From assembly GCF_024199945.1 (NCBI RefSeq), contig NZ_JANADP010000001.1, positions 1,240,001 through 1,304,000 of the forward strand: DNA of 64,000 bases, written 5' to 3'. Shown piece after piece: positions 9,581 to 18,845 of this stretch (positions are counted from its first letter, which is position 1; every line of letters starts with the position of its first letter). Origin of the DNA: Bradyrhizobium sp. CCGUVB4N. Lineage in GTDB: Bacteria > Pseudomonadota > Alphaproteobacteria > Rhizobiales > Xanthobacteraceae. A program made the translations under genes and the position numbers. The notes under the pieces were generated by a model. The model did not search any database. It worked only from the letters and a program-made list of their open reading frames with translations, and was not told the DNA's origin.

Positions 9581-10756
9581 ATGACAGTTTCTGTCAGTTC
9601 TTGTGTGTTTTCGCACGAGGAGATCCGAGAGCGCGTCAAGCATCTTGCCGATAGCGTGCTCAGGCCAGCGGCAGCAGAGATCGATAGAACTGAAGAATAC
9701 CCATATGCCCATGCCCGCGCGCTCCGAGATATCGGCATCGCGGGGATGACGATGCCGAAGGCCTACGGAGGCCGCGACGTCGACTTCCTTGGCGTGACCA
9801 TTGCCGTCGAGGAGGCGGCCAAGGCCTGCGGGATTTCCGGCAGAATTGTCGTTGACACCAATATGGGTGCCGTCCCCGCTATCATGGCATACGGCACGGA
9901 GACGCAGAAACGCCGCGCGTCGGAACTTATTCTCGACGCCGACAAGCCGGCGATCTGCTTTTCGGAACCGCAAGCCGGCTCCGATGCGGTCAACATGACC
10001 ACCAAGGCTGTACGCCGGGGCAATAGCTACATTCTCAATGGGACGAAGCACTGGATCACCGGCGCGGGCATCACGCGGCTCTATCTCGTGCTCGCCCAGG
10101 TCTATGACGGCGAAACCTACCAAGGTATCGGCTCGTTCATGATCGAAGCTGGACATCCGGGCTTTCGTGTCGGCAAGCGCCTTCCTGCAATGGGCCTGCG
10201 TGCAATTCCGGAAGGAACGTTGCACCTGGAAGACTGTGAAGTCCCCGCCGATGCTTTGCTCGTCCCGCCCGCAGGGTTGAAGAAGGGCTTCGGACAAATC
10301 ATGCAGGCGTATAACTCGCAGCGCATTGGCGCGGCCTCGGTGGCGCTCGGAATTGCTCAGGGCGCGTACGACGCCTCTTTGGCCTATGTCGACGAGCGCG
10401 AGCAGTTCGGACGGACGATCTCCGAGTTCCAAGGCGTGCAATGGATGCTGGCAGACATGGCGATCACGCTACGCGCCTCGCGACTCCTGATCCAGGACAC
10501 GGCGCGTAATGCGAATCCGTGGCCGGATGTCACGGCATCGGCGCAGGCCAAGATATTCACCGCGGAGGGCGCCATCAAGGTGACGAACGATGCCCTACAG
10601 CTGCACGGCGCCGCCGGGTATGGCCGCGATCTGCCGCTCGAACGAATGGCGCGGGATGCACGCATGTTCACCATCGGCGGGGGTACGACCCAAATCCTGC
10701 GCAATATGGTCGCAGGCGGCCTGCTCGGTCGCCGCCTTCCGCAGACAAGGACGTAG
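9581..10756 (+). CDS. acyl-CoA dehydrogenase
   Basis: The start is ATG 9581 behind AGGAAGGAA; the frame is open further upstream but without family similarity. The 391-residue protein shows the complete ACAD layout: N-terminal helical domain, the FAD/substrate loop CFSEPQAGSDAVNMTTKAVR, the LNGTKHWITGAG strand, and C-terminal helices with DEREQFGRTISEFQGVQWM and LQLHGAAGYGRDLPLERMAR. It would oxidise an acyl-CoA to the 2,3-enoyl-CoA and pass electrons to ETF. Oddity: the (Y)EGT motif that carries the catalytic Glu in short/medium-chain enzymes reads IGGGT here; the Glu in REQFG could serve, as in isovaleryl-CoA dehydrogenase-like enzymes. Probably controlled by the divergent LysR gene. Confidence 0.92.
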   Translation: MTVSVSSCVFSHEEIRERVKHLADSVLRPAAAEIDRTEEYPYAHARALRDIGIAGMTMPKAYGGRDVDFLGVTIAVEEAAKACGISGRIVVDTNMGAVPAIMAYGTETQKRRASELILDADKPAICFSEPQAGSDAVNMTTKAVRRGNSYILNGTKHWITGAGITRLYLVLAQVYDGETYQGIGSFMIEAGHPGFRVGKRLPAMGLRAIPEGTLHLEDCEVPADALLVPPAGLKKGFGQIMQAYNSQRIGAASVALGIAQGAYDASLAYVDEREQFGRTISEFQGVQWMLADMAITLRASRLLIQDTARNANPWPDVTASAQAKIFTAEGAIKVTNDALQLHGAAGYGRDLPLERMARDARMFTIGGGTTQILRNMVAGGLLGRRLPQTRT

Positions 10757-10875
10757 ACCGAGACGCGGCGACCCAAAAATAATCGGGCGACGCGGAATTT
10801 AGAAGACTGGGATTTGGAAACGCAATTGTCGTCATGCGGATCGGGCCGCGCATGACGGTCGGATAGGAGTAGGTG

Positions 10876-11673
10876 ATGCTGTCGACGCTCCAGGTCGTCT
10901 CGAATCCGCGCCCTGCGCAGATTCCTCAAGAGCCGCTCCTCCAGGTCTCGGGGGTGACGCTCCAGTACAAGACCACCGAATACCTGGTTACGGCGACATC
11001 GCAAGTTAGCTTCGATATCCATGCCGGAGATCGCTTCGTTCTGTTGGGGCCGTCTGGTTGCGGCAAGTCGACGTTGCTGAAGGCGATTGCCGGCTTCATC
11101 AAACCGGTTGAAGGAAGGATGACCCTCAAGAACCGTCAAATCGATGCGCCCGGTCCCGATCGGATGATGGTTTTCCAGGAATTCGACCAATTGCTGCCGT
11201 GGAAGACCGTCAGACAAAACATCGAGCTGCCGCTCAAGCTAAACAAGCGCGCGGATGTCGCTCGCTCTGCAGAAGAAATTATCGAGCGGGTCGGGCTGAC
11301 AAAATTCGCAGATGCATATCCGCATACGCTTTCGGGTGGCATGAAGCAGCGCGTTGCTATCGCGCGAGCCATGGCAATGAAGCCCGACGTCCTCCTGATG
11401 GATGAGCCTTATGCGGCGCTTGATGCCCTGACCAGGCGGAAGATGCAGCATGAACTTCTGCAACTCTGGGACAAGACACGCTTCACTTTGATCTTCGTGA
11501 CGCACTCGATCGAGGAGGCGGTTCTCATCGGGAGCCGGATTCTCGTGCTTTCGCCGCATCCCGGCCGGGTGCGCGCCGAACTCAATGCGCACCAGTTCGG
11601 TCCGGATAGCCAAGGCGGATCCGAATTTCAGGCGCTCTGCAAGAAGATCAACGACATGCTGTTCGAGCATTAA
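10876..11673 (+). CDS. ABC transporter ATP-binding protein (nitrate/sulfonate/taurine class)
   Basis: The ABC ATPase has Walker A GPSGCGKST, a Q-loop in VFQEFDQLLPWKTV, signature LSGGMKQR, Walker B VLLMDEPYAALD and switch His in FVTHSIEEAV. The PWKTV(R/W)xN segment after the Q-loop is typical of SsuB/TauB/NrtD-type ATPases. Start ATG 10876 follows AGGAGTAGGTG; an in-frame GTG lies directly before it. It is followed after 23 bases by the permease and then by a binding protein, forming a complete importer. It works at the inner face of the cytoplasmic membrane. The ligand is unknown; from context it may be a carboxylate used by the acyl-CoA enzymes around it. Confidence 0.92.
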   Translation: MLSTLQVVSNPRPAQIPQEPLLQVSGVTLQYKTTEYLVTATSQVSFDIHAGDRFVLLGPSGCGKSTLLKAIAGFIKPVEGRMTLKNRQIDAPGPDRMMVFQEFDQLLPWKTVRQNIELPLKLNKRADVARSAEEIIERVGLTKFADAYPHTLSGGMKQRVAIARAMAMKPDVLLMDEPYAALDALTRRKMQHELLQLWDKTRFTLIFVTHSIEEAVLIGSRILVLSPHPGRVRAELNAHQFGPDSQGGSEFQALCKKINDMLFEH

Positions 11674-11696
11674 GCGTACCGGAAGGAGATCGATCT

Positions 11697-12578
11697 ATGA
11701 GCTCGATGGTTTTAACGCCCCCGGTTCGCGACGAGTACGAACTTATGGTGTTGCCTGCCAAGGACCCGAGTGATGTAGAGGTGAAACTTCCCCTGTTCAC
11801 GCGGCTTGCCGAAGTGACGCTGCTACGCAGGTTCACTGTCCTCGTAGTTCTTGCAATCATCTGGCAAGTCTACGCGACCCGGGTCGACGTACCGATCCTC
11901 TTCCCGAGTTTTGCGGATACCATGCGAGCGCTTGGGGAAGGCCTTTCGAGCGGGGTAATTCCCGCGCGGCTTCTCGTGACTCTCAAGACGCTCTTAGTGG
12001 GCTATCTTCTCGGGCTCGCGATTGCTTCCGCGTGTACGATTCTTGCCGTTTCTACTCGGATCGGCACGGATATCCTCTCAACCCTGACCGCGATGTTCAA
12101 CCCGATGCCGGCGATAGCTTTGCTGCCGCTGGCCCTGCTCTGGTTCGGATTAGGCAATGTAAGCCTCTTCTTCGTCATCGTGCACTCGGTAGTTTGGGCG
12201 GTCGCGCTGAACGCCCATTCCGGCTTTTTGGGTGTGTCCGAAACTCTGCGGATGGCTGGGCAGACATTTGGTTTGCGCGGAGTCAGGCTCGTGTTCCACA
12301 TCCTGATTCCCGCTGCGCTGCCGTCAATCGTTACTGGTTTAAAGATCGGTTGGGCTTTCGCCTGGCGGACGCTCATTGCTGCGGAGCTTGTCTTCGGCGC
12401 TGCATCGGGGCAGGGCGGGCTCGGTTGGTTCATTTTCGAGAAGCGCAATTCGCTGGAAACGCCCAGCGTCTTCGCAGGACTACTGACCGTGATGATCGTC
12501 GGTCTGATCATCGAAAACGGGATATTCCGACAAATCGAGAAGAGGACCGTCATCAAGTGGGGGCAGGTGCGCGCTTGA
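11697..12578 (+). CDS. ABC transporter permease (SsuC/TauC-like)
   Basis: The 293-residue membrane protein has about six hydrophobic segments, beginning with FTVLVVLAIIWQVYA. The binding-protein-dependent transport signature lies in AGQTFGLRGVRLVFHILIPA, the EAA-type loop that docks onto the ATPase. Then come LPSIVTGLKIGWAFAWRTLI and ELVFGAASGQGGLGWFIFEK, which are characteristic of the SsuC/TauC class. Start ATG 11697 has GGAAGGAG nine bases upstream. It sits between the ATPase and binding-protein genes in one operon and would form the membrane channel as a homodimer. Confidence 0.92.
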   Translation: MSSMVLTPPVRDEYELMVLPAKDPSDVEVKLPLFTRLAEVTLLRRFTVLVVLAIIWQVYATRVDVPILFPSFADTMRALGEGLSSGVIPARLLVTLKTLLVGYLLGLAIASACTILAVSTRIGTDILSTLTAMFNPMPAIALLPLALLWFGLGNVSLFFVIVHSVVWAVALNAHSGFLGVSETLRMAGQTFGLRGVRLVFHILIPAALPSIVTGLKIGWAFAWRTLIAAELVFGAASGQGGLGWFIFEKRNSLETPSVFAGLLTVMIVGLIIENGIFRQIEKRTVIKWGQVRA

Positions 12579-12612
12579 CGCCTGCCGGCCAAAGAATGAG
12601 CGACATGAGAGG

Positions 12613-13614
12613 ATGAACATGAAGATTCTAGCGTCTCTGATGGCGGCGGCCTTCGCATTTACCGCATTTCAAGCACATGCAGAGGTCAAAGAAGTCAAGT
12701 TGGCGCGGCAGTTTGGCCTTCACTATTTGCCGTTGGTCCTCATGGAGAAACATAAGCTGGTCGAAAAGGCCGCCGCAGCTGCCAACATCGAGCTGAAGAC
12801 AAACTGGTTGCAGATATCTGCATCGGGGATCAACGAGTCGCTGTTATCCGGGGCGATCGACATCTCAGCCACAGGTACCGGGCCGCTCGTACTTCTTTGG
12901 GACCGGACCCACAGCAATCTCGCAGTCAAGGGCATTGCCGCCGTCAGCGAAGTGCCGATGATTCTGACGTCCAGGAATCCATCGTTTAAGTCTCTGAAGG
13001 ATCTCAGCGCAACTGATCGTATCGCGATGCCCGCCATTGCGCTGGGTTCAATGCAGGCTGTTACGCTGAAGGCGGCAGCTGTCCAGCAGTTTGGCAAGGA
13101 TGCTGTGACCAAGTTCGATTCCAATGTGGTCGCTATGGCGCACCCCGATGCTGCGACCGCGCTTCTATCCGGGAAGAGCGAAGTCAACGCTCACTTCACG
13201 GCCGCTCCTTATTCATACATGGAGCTTCAGGCCCCGCAGATCCATAAGGTCTTGAGCTCCTACGACGTGTGGGGCGGACAGTCGACCCTCATTACGATCA
13301 ATACGACGACTAAATTCTACGAACAGAATCCTAAGGTCGTGAAAGCCGTCTTTGACGCCCTCAAGGAGGCGTCGGCCATGGCGAACAATGATCGGAAGGC
13401 TGCGCTGGCGGACTACATCGCCGTGACGAACGAGAAGCTAACGCCGGAGGTCCAAGACGCCTTCTTGAAGGACAAGGAGATCAACTTCCAGGTCGCGCCG
13501 CGCGGTCTGCAAAAGGTTGCTGAGTTCATGCTCTTTGCGGGCGGCGTGAAGCAAAAGTCGACCAATTGGAAGGATTTGTTCTTCCCTCTCGTTCACAACG
13601 AAAACGGCAGTTAG
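12613..13614 (+). CDS. ABC transporter substrate-binding protein, paralogue of 6218-7222
   Basis: The signal peptide is MKILASLMAAAFAFTAFQAH with cleavage after AHA, and the mature protein starts EVKEVKLARQFGLHYLPLVL. The fold is the SsuA/TauA/NMT1-like type II periplasmic binding protein. ATG 12613 or ATG 12619 could be the start; both lie behind GAGAGGATG. It is third in the ATPase-permease-binding protein operon, 34 bases after the permease. It shares organisation and C-terminal NWKDLFF motif with the protein at 6218. Two paralogous binding proteins around one ATPase/permease set suggest either two related ligands or a duplication. Confidence 0.9.
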   Translation: MNMKILASLMAAAFAFTAFQAHAEVKEVKLARQFGLHYLPLVLMEKHKLVEKAAAAANIELKTNWLQISASGINESLLSGAIDISATGTGPLVLLWDRTHSNLAVKGIAAVSEVPMILTSRNPSFKSLKDLSATDRIAMPAIALGSMQAVTLKAAAVQQFGKDAVTKFDSNVVAMAHPDAATALLSGKSEVNAHFTAAPYSYMELQAPQIHKVLSSYDVWGGQSTLITINTTTKFYEQNPKVVKAVFDALKEASAMANNDRKAALADYIAVTNEKLTPEVQDAFLKDKEINFQVAPRGLQKVAEFMLFAGGVKQKSTNWKDLFFPLVHNENGS

Positions 13615-13705
13615 TGGCGGAGGCGAAATTGGCGCACAGTCAAAAAATGACTGTCGCTGCCACAGGACGAATGAAGGTGGATGTGCTGGTGAGCATGGGT
13701 GGCAA

Positions 13706-14875
13706 ATGGGCCCGCTTGGTGGACTGAAGATCGTCGAATTGGCGGGCATAGGACCGGCCCCGATGTGTGGCATGTTGCTTGCCGACCTGGGAGCTTCCGT
13801 CCTTCGAATTGACCGGCTCGAGCCTAGCGGGCTCGGCGTGGAACGGCCGATCGAGTTCAATCTGATCATGCGGAACCGAGACACTGTGGCGCTCGACCTC
13901 AAGTCGAAGCGCTCGATCGAATTGGTGTTGCGGTTGGTGCAACAGTCGGACGTGCTGATCGAAGGATTTCGTCCAGGGGTGACAGAGCGGCTTGGACTTG
14001 GGCCGACCGAGTGCATGGAGCGAAATCCGGCTCTCGTATACGGACGAGTTACCGGATGGGGACAAGACGGCCCCCTTTCCAAGTACGCGGGGCACGATCT
14101 GAATTATGTTGCCATCACCGGAGCACTTGCAGCCATGGGTCGCGCTGGCGCTCCGCCCACGCCTCCGCTGAACGTAGTCGGCGATTTTGCCGGAGGAGGT
14201 CTCTTCCTAGCGCTCGGCATTCTAGCTGCAGTGATTGAGGCCAGGCGGTCCGGGAAGGGGCAGGTCGTCGATGCGGGAATCGTAGATGGGGTTGCATCGA
14301 TGATGACGCAATTCTTCGGAATGAAGGCCGCCGGGCTCTGGACGGAGAGGCGCGGAGACAACATCTTGGACTCCGGTGCGCCATTCTACGACGTCTATAG
14401 GTGCGCAGACGATCAGTTTATCTCGGTCGCACCGATCGAAGACAAGTTCTTTCTTGAACTTGTGCAACTCATCGATCTGCCGGCGTCGACGATCGAGCTG
14501 AAGAAGGACAAGCGGCGATGGGGGGAACTCCGCACCGTCCTCGCCGATACTTTCGTAAAGAAATCGAGCCAACATTGGCGAAATCTTCTCGAGAACACGG
14601 ATGCCTGTTTCGCACCGGTGTTGACGATGGAGGAGGCGGCCAGCCATCCTCAATTGAAGGCGAGAAAGACGCTGATCGAGGTTGCGGGGGTCGTTCAGCC
14701 CGCGCCGGCTCCGCGCTTCAGTCGGTCCGTTCCTGACATTCCGAGACCACCGCGCGCTCATGATCCTAAGGACTACGAGGAAATCCTTTCGCGTTGGCTT
14801 CCCCGCGAAGAGCTGGCTCCTGCGCTCGAATTAATCGCGGCGAGTAGCAAGGGTGTCTTGCAGGCTGCCAGGTAG
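13706..14875 (+). CDS. alpha-methylacyl-CoA racemase-like protein
   Basis: A family III CoA-transferase fold of the racemase branch: the opening MGPLGGLKIVELAGIGPAPM is the AMACR/MCR signature. The residues known to be catalytic in mycobacterial MCR are conserved: His130 in YAGHDLNYVAITGAL and Asp160 in PLNVVGDFAGGGLFL, with the Glu of VAPIEDKFFLEL also in place. The enzyme interconverts the (2R)- and (2S)-methylacyl-CoA epimers so that acyl-CoA dehydrogenases can use them. Length (389) is normal. It follows the transporter operon by ~90 bases and precedes another family III gene and an acyl-CoA dehydrogenase. This gene is the best clue that the cluster handles a 2-methyl-branched acid. Confidence 0.88.
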   Translation: MGPLGGLKIVELAGIGPAPMCGMLLADLGASVLRIDRLEPSGLGVERPIEFNLIMRNRDTVALDLKSKRSIELVLRLVQQSDVLIEGFRPGVTERLGLGPTECMERNPALVYGRVTGWGQDGPLSKYAGHDLNYVAITGALAAMGRAGAPPTPPLNVVGDFAGGGLFLALGILAAVIEARRSGKGQVVDAGIVDGVASMMTQFFGMKAAGLWTERRGDNILDSGAPFYDVYRCADDQFISVAPIEDKFFLELVQLIDLPASTIELKKDKRRWGELRTVLADTFVKKSSQHWRNLLENTDACFAPVLTMEEAASHPQLKARKTLIEVAGVVQPAPAPRFSRSVPDIPRPPRAHDPKDYEEILSRWLPREELAPALELIAASSKGVLQAAR

Positions 14876-14964
14876 CACCGCCTTTCGCGAATACGAGTTC
14901 TTAGCTGCGATGATGCAATCATAAGTAGATTAAATACAATGACGCTCATAAGGATTGTAAGCTG

Positions 14965-16209
14965 ATGAAATCTTCCCGGAACCGCTCGGATATGTCGAAT
15001 GGTCCGCTGGCTGGCTACCGAGTTCTTGATCTCGGATCGACGGTCGCCGGCCCCTTCTGCGCGAGGTTGCTCGCCGATTTCGGTGCGGAGGTCGTCAAGG
15101 TCGAGGATCTTGCGGGAGATCCACTTAGAAATCTCGGAGAGACTTTCCGGGGTAAGTCCCTCTATGCAACTACGCTGTTGAGAAACAAGCGGATCATATC
15201 GATCAACCTGCGCTCAAAGGACGGACAAGACATCGTCCGACGGCTGGTGTCGCACTTTGACATTGTGGTCGAGAATTTTCGTCCCGGAATGCTCGAGAAG
15301 TGGGGCTTGGGGTACGAAGATCTGCGAAAGGTGCGCCCCGATCTGATCATGACGAGGATCAGCGGATTCGGCCAAACTGGCCCAATGTCGCAGCGCCCTG
15401 GCTACGGCGTCATTGGAGAGGCAATGAGCGGCTTGCGGGAAATGATTGGGGATCCGGACCGTCCTCCGTCTCGCGTCGGCTTGCCGCTCACGGATTATAT
15501 CACAGCGATATATGCGGCTTTCGGTACGGCAATGGCGGTGATCGCTCGCGAAAGCACCGGCGAAGGGCAGTGCGTCGATGCGGCTCTTTACGAGGCCGCC
15601 TTCAGTCTGATGGAAGCCTCCGTGCCGGCGTTTGAAAAGACTGGCAAGCTTCCACGCCGGGCCGGAGCCCGCTTGCCGAACAGCGCACCAAACAGCTTGT
15701 ACCCGACACGTGACGGGAAATTCATCCATATCGCAGCGCTCGCCGACCAGGTGTATCGCCGCCTGTGTAAGGCGATGGGACGGCCGGAGTTGGGGGCTGA
15801 TCCGCGATTTGCAGAGCAGGCCACGCGAGCACGACACGTGGAAGAGATTGATGCGATCGTCGAGGCGTGGACCCGTTCGCACGACCTTGATCAGGTTGAA
15901 GCGATCTTGGACGCAGAGGACGTTCCTGCGAGCCGCATCTTTACGATGGAAGACATTTTCGCAAGCAAACACTATCGCTTCCGGGAAATGATCCTAGACG
16001 TCCCGGACGAGGATCTAGGCTCAGTCAAGCTGCCAGGAATTGTGCCGAAGTTATCTCGAACACCTGGCCAGGTTCGTTGGTCGGGACATCGGAACGGTCA
16101 GGACAGCCAGGCAATCTTGAGAGAGTATCTGAACCTGGACGATGCTGAAATCGAACGCCTCCTAAGCACAGGTGCCGTCGGCGCTGATGTCCTGGAAGCG
16201 ATGGCATAA
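14965..16209 (+). CDS. CaiB/BaiF family III CoA-transferase
   Basis: A full-length family III CoA-transferase (414 residues from ATG 14965; an alternative ATG at 14992 gives MSNGPLAGYRVLDLGSTVAG and may be the true start). Signatures: FCARLLADFGAEVVKVEDLA, the substrate-side MLEKWGLGYEDLRKVRPDLI, ISGFGQTGPMSQRPGYGVIG, and the loop RVGLPLTDYITAIYAAFGTA, where the conserved Asp takes the acyl group as mixed anhydride. It then has GQCVDAALYEAAFSLMEA, the same segment that opens the partial gene at the window start. It would activate the acid by CoA transfer from another acyl-CoA. Followed by an acyl-CoA dehydrogenase. Confidence 0.9.
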   Translation: MKSSRNRSDMSNGPLAGYRVLDLGSTVAGPFCARLLADFGAEVVKVEDLAGDPLRNLGETFRGKSLYATTLLRNKRIISINLRSKDGQDIVRRLVSHFDIVVENFRPGMLEKWGLGYEDLRKVRPDLIMTRISGFGQTGPMSQRPGYGVIGEAMSGLREMIGDPDRPPSRVGLPLTDYITAIYAAFGTAMAVIARESTGEGQCVDAALYEAAFSLMEASVPAFEKTGKLPRRAGARLPNSAPNSLYPTRDGKFIHIAALADQVYRRLCKAMGRPELGADPRFAEQATRARHVEEIDAIVEAWTRSHDLDQVEAILDAEDVPASRIFTMEDIFASKHYRFREMILDVPDEDLGSVKLPGIVPKLSRTPGQVRWSGHRNGQDSQAILREYLNLDDAEIERLLSTGAVGADVLEAMA

Positions 16210-16314
16210 GCGGCTAACGGCAAAACGCGCGAAGTAAATCGAGGAGATGAGCGGTCGCTTCGCGAGACCGCGTAGGCCGCGGGCGACGACGAAGAAAGGA
16301 TAGAGGCAGTCAAC

Positions 16315-17469
16315 ATGGACTTCTCCCTAACTATTGAGCAACAGATGATCGTGAAGGCCGCGCAGCGCATGGTCGAAACGGACATTCAGCCCGTGCTTGA
16401 TGCGAACGACAAGGATAGGGCGCTTTCGAAGGACGCTATTCTCAAGATATTCGCAAAGGCCGCCAACCTGGGCATGACATGCGCGAGGATTCCGGAAGAA
16501 GGCGGCGGAGCGGGCATGACCATGGTCGACTGCGGGCTAATTACGGAGCAGATCCCGCCGACCGTTGGTCTGATCCTTCAGCCGCATGAAGCGACGACGA
16601 CCCGGATCTACTTCGGATGCACGCCCGAGCAAAAGGAACGCTACCTCGAAGACTTGATGACAGGCAAGAGGATTGCCTGCACCGCGAGCACCGAGCCGGA
16701 CGTCGGCTCCGACCCGAGGGGGATCAAGACGCGGTTGAAAGAGGAGGGGGACGAGCTCATCCTGAATGGTGCGAAGCAGTGGATATCCAACGCGACCGTT
16801 TGCGACGTGATGAACGTGACATGCCGCCTCGTGAAGGACGACGGCAGTTCGAGCATGGTTCGTGTCCTGGTCGATCCGACCGAGTCGAAGTTTCACGCGC
16901 GGGAAGTGGACATGCACGGGCTCCGGCAAGCACCGCTTGGAGAAGTGACATTCAGCGACTGTCGCGTACCTAATGGCAACCTTTGTCCGGACACGGGGGA
17001 AACAGCCAAGTTGCTTACAGTGACGTGGCTCGCCAATCGGCCGCTCGTCGGTCTAATGGCCGTCGGCCTAGCTCAGAGGGCGCTTGATGCGGCGCGCGAT
17101 TATGCGGGTGTTCGCAAGCAGTTTGGCAAGCTGATCGGCGGCTTCCAACTCGTGCAACACGATCTCGCAGAAATCGAGACCTGTGTGCTGAGTAGTCGGC
17201 TCCTCTGCTTCAATGCGCTTTCCGCTATCGATCGCGGCGAACGAGCGAACGGCCTTTCTGCAATGGCGAAACGATACGCTGTAGATGCCTGCGACCGAGC
17301 GATTGCACTCGCGATGAGGCTTCACGGTGCTATGGGTCTCAGCAAAGAGCTGGGTCTGGAGCAGATGGCGCGGGATGTTCGAACTCTCACCATTCCTGAC
17401 GGAACGCCGGGTATTTTGACGCTCATCCAGGGGAGAGAAATCACGGGTCTAGATCCCTTCAGATCATAA
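16315..17469 (+). CDS. acyl-CoA dehydrogenase
   Basis: The 384-residue protein starts MDFSLTIEQQMIVKAAQRMV behind GAAAGGATAGAGG. ACAD features: ASTEPDVGSDPRGIKTRLKE (FAD/substrate loop), LNGAKQWISNATVCDVMNV, RKQFGKLIGGFQLVQHDLAE and the C-terminal RLHGAMGLSKELGLEQMARD. The catalytic EGT region reads IPDGTPGIL, an Asp where short-chain enzymes have Glu, and the other known Glu position is Gln (RKQFG). Either activity is altered or another base serves. It follows the CoA-transferase by ~105 bases on the same strand and would oxidise the activated acyl-CoA, giving electrons to ETF. Substrate unknown. Confidence 0.9.
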   Translation: MDFSLTIEQQMIVKAAQRMVETDIQPVLDANDKDRALSKDAILKIFAKAANLGMTCARIPEEGGGAGMTMVDCGLITEQIPPTVGLILQPHEATTTRIYFGCTPEQKERYLEDLMTGKRIACTASTEPDVGSDPRGIKTRLKEEGDELILNGAKQWISNATVCDVMNVTCRLVKDDGSSSMVRVLVDPTESKFHAREVDMHGLRQAPLGEVTFSDCRVPNGNLCPDTGETAKLLTVTWLANRPLVGLMAVGLAQRALDAARDYAGVRKQFGKLIGGFQLVQHDLAEIETCVLSSRLLCFNALSAIDRGERANGLSAMAKRYAVDACDRAIALAMRLHGAMGLSKELGLEQMARDVRTLTIPDGTPGILTLIQGREITGLDPFRS

Positions 17470-17601
17470 CCGGTATTGGCCGAGCCGTAATCGCGGCTAC
17501 GAAAGACGAAATAGTGTTCTGCGAGAGTTCTAGCGAGTAGGGCGCACAATATCTGGTTGCAGTGTCCTGAGCGTCAGGGGCGGCTCTAGCGAGGAAAAAC
17601 G

Positions 17602-18651
17602 ATGACAACATTCAAAGCTTATCGAGTGCACACCGTTGGCGGCAAACCCGTCTGCAAATTTGAACAGTTGACAATGGACGACCTGGATCCGGGTGATGTC
17701 GTCATCAAGACCGCATATTCTGCGATCACATACAAGGATGCGATGGCGGCCCGCGGCGTCGGAAAAAACGTCCGAACCGATAGGCCCTGTGTCACTGGCG
17801 TCGATCTCTCGGGCGTCGTCGTTTCGTCTTTGGACCCTCGCTTTCGCGAAGGGGACAAGGTTGTTGTGACCAACTACAAGTTAGGCGTCAACCAGGACGG
17901 CGGGTACGCCGACTACGCGAGGGTGCCTGGCGACTGGATTGTGCCGCTGCCGGACGGGCTTGATCTATACGAAGCCATGGGACTCGGGACGTCGGGTCTC
18001 ACTGCGGCGCTCGCCTTTGATCGCCTCGAAAAGGCTGGCCTGAAGCCCGAAGATGGAGTCATGGCAATCTCCGGCGCGACCGGCGGAGTTGGTTGCCTAG
18101 CCGTAGATATGTTCGCCAAGCGAGGATTCGAAGTCGCCGCAATTTCAGGTAAGGTGGAGCAGGAGCCGTTCCTGAAAAGGATCGGTGCGACGAAGGTCAT
18201 TTCCCGCCAGGAACTGCTGGCTGACAAGGCGCCGCTCGCGCCGCCATTGTTTGCCGCGGCCCTCGACAACGTTGGCGGCGTGTTCTTCGACCGTCTGGCG
18301 GCACGTCTGCAACCCTACGGCAAGCTTGCGGTCGCGGGAATGGCGGTAGGCGCCGAGCTTAATACGACAGTCCTTCCGTGGGTGCTCCGCGCCATTGACG
18401 TGCTTGGCATCAATGTGTCTCGTCAGTTGCACATGGAGGAGCGTAAACGGCTTTGGAAGCGTCTGGCTACCGATCTGAAACCGAATCATCTCGCCGAAAC
18501 ATCGCGGCCGATCCCTTTCGAAGAACTCGATGAAGTGATGGATCAATTCTTCAATGTGACGGTGGTTGGCCGGATCGTCGTTGAAGTGGGGTCAAAGGCG
18601 CCCAAGGCGAGAGGACAGGATGCTCCTGTGCTGGAGCGACAGCAGAGCTGA
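17602..18651 (+). CDS. YhdH/AcuI-type NADPH-dependent oxidoreductase (MDR superfamily)
   Basis: A zinc-independent medium-chain dehydrogenase/reductase of the YhdH/YhfP family. Seen are AYSAITYKDAMAARGVGKNV, VTGVDLSGVVVSSLDPRF, YADYARVPGDWIVPLPDGLD and the nucleotide-binding fold ISGATGGVGCLAVDMFAKRG. Characterised members reduce acryloyl-CoA to propionyl-CoA with NADPH. Here it would reduce or detoxify a 2,3-enoyl-CoA or an unsaturated carbonyl made in the pathway. Start ATG 17602 has GAGGAA six bases upstream. It is the last gene of the plus-strand catabolic series; the next gene is convergent. The C-terminal ~15 residues (RGQDAPVLERQQS) go beyond the family core. Confidence 0.87.
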   Translation: MTTFKAYRVHTVGGKPVCKFEQLTMDDLDPGDVVIKTAYSAITYKDAMAARGVGKNVRTDRPCVTGVDLSGVVVSSLDPRFREGDKVVVTNYKLGVNQDGGYADYARVPGDWIVPLPDGLDLYEAMGLGTSGLTAALAFDRLEKAGLKPEDGVMAISGATGGVGCLAVDMFAKRGFEVAAISGKVEQEPFLKRIGATKVISRQELLADKAPLAPPLFAAALDNVGGVFFDRLAARLQPYGKLAVAGMAVGAELNTTVLPWVLRAIDVLGINVSRQLHMEERKRLWKRLATDLKPNHLAETSRPIPFEELDEVMDQFFNVTVVGRIVVEVGSKAPKARGQDAPVLERQQS

Positions 18652-18845
18652 TTAGGTGCCGGAGGGGGCGGATGGAGCCCGTCACCCTCCGGGCCAACTC
18701 GGGAATCGGGTTCTGGCGTGGGTCAAAGCAAACCCGTGTCATGGCCATATCAAAAGATATCCGCTTGGCAGCGGGCGATTGGTTCTCAATCATCCGCTTG
18801 TCGGGCGGTTGTCTTGGCGGTCTGGTCCGCCGAACCGTTTCGACA

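Noticed and set aside
9566..11217. Two long minus-strand frames under the acyl-CoA dehydrogenase and ABC ATPase genes
   Set aside because: Both overlap strongly supported plus-strand genes and show no domain; shadow frames.
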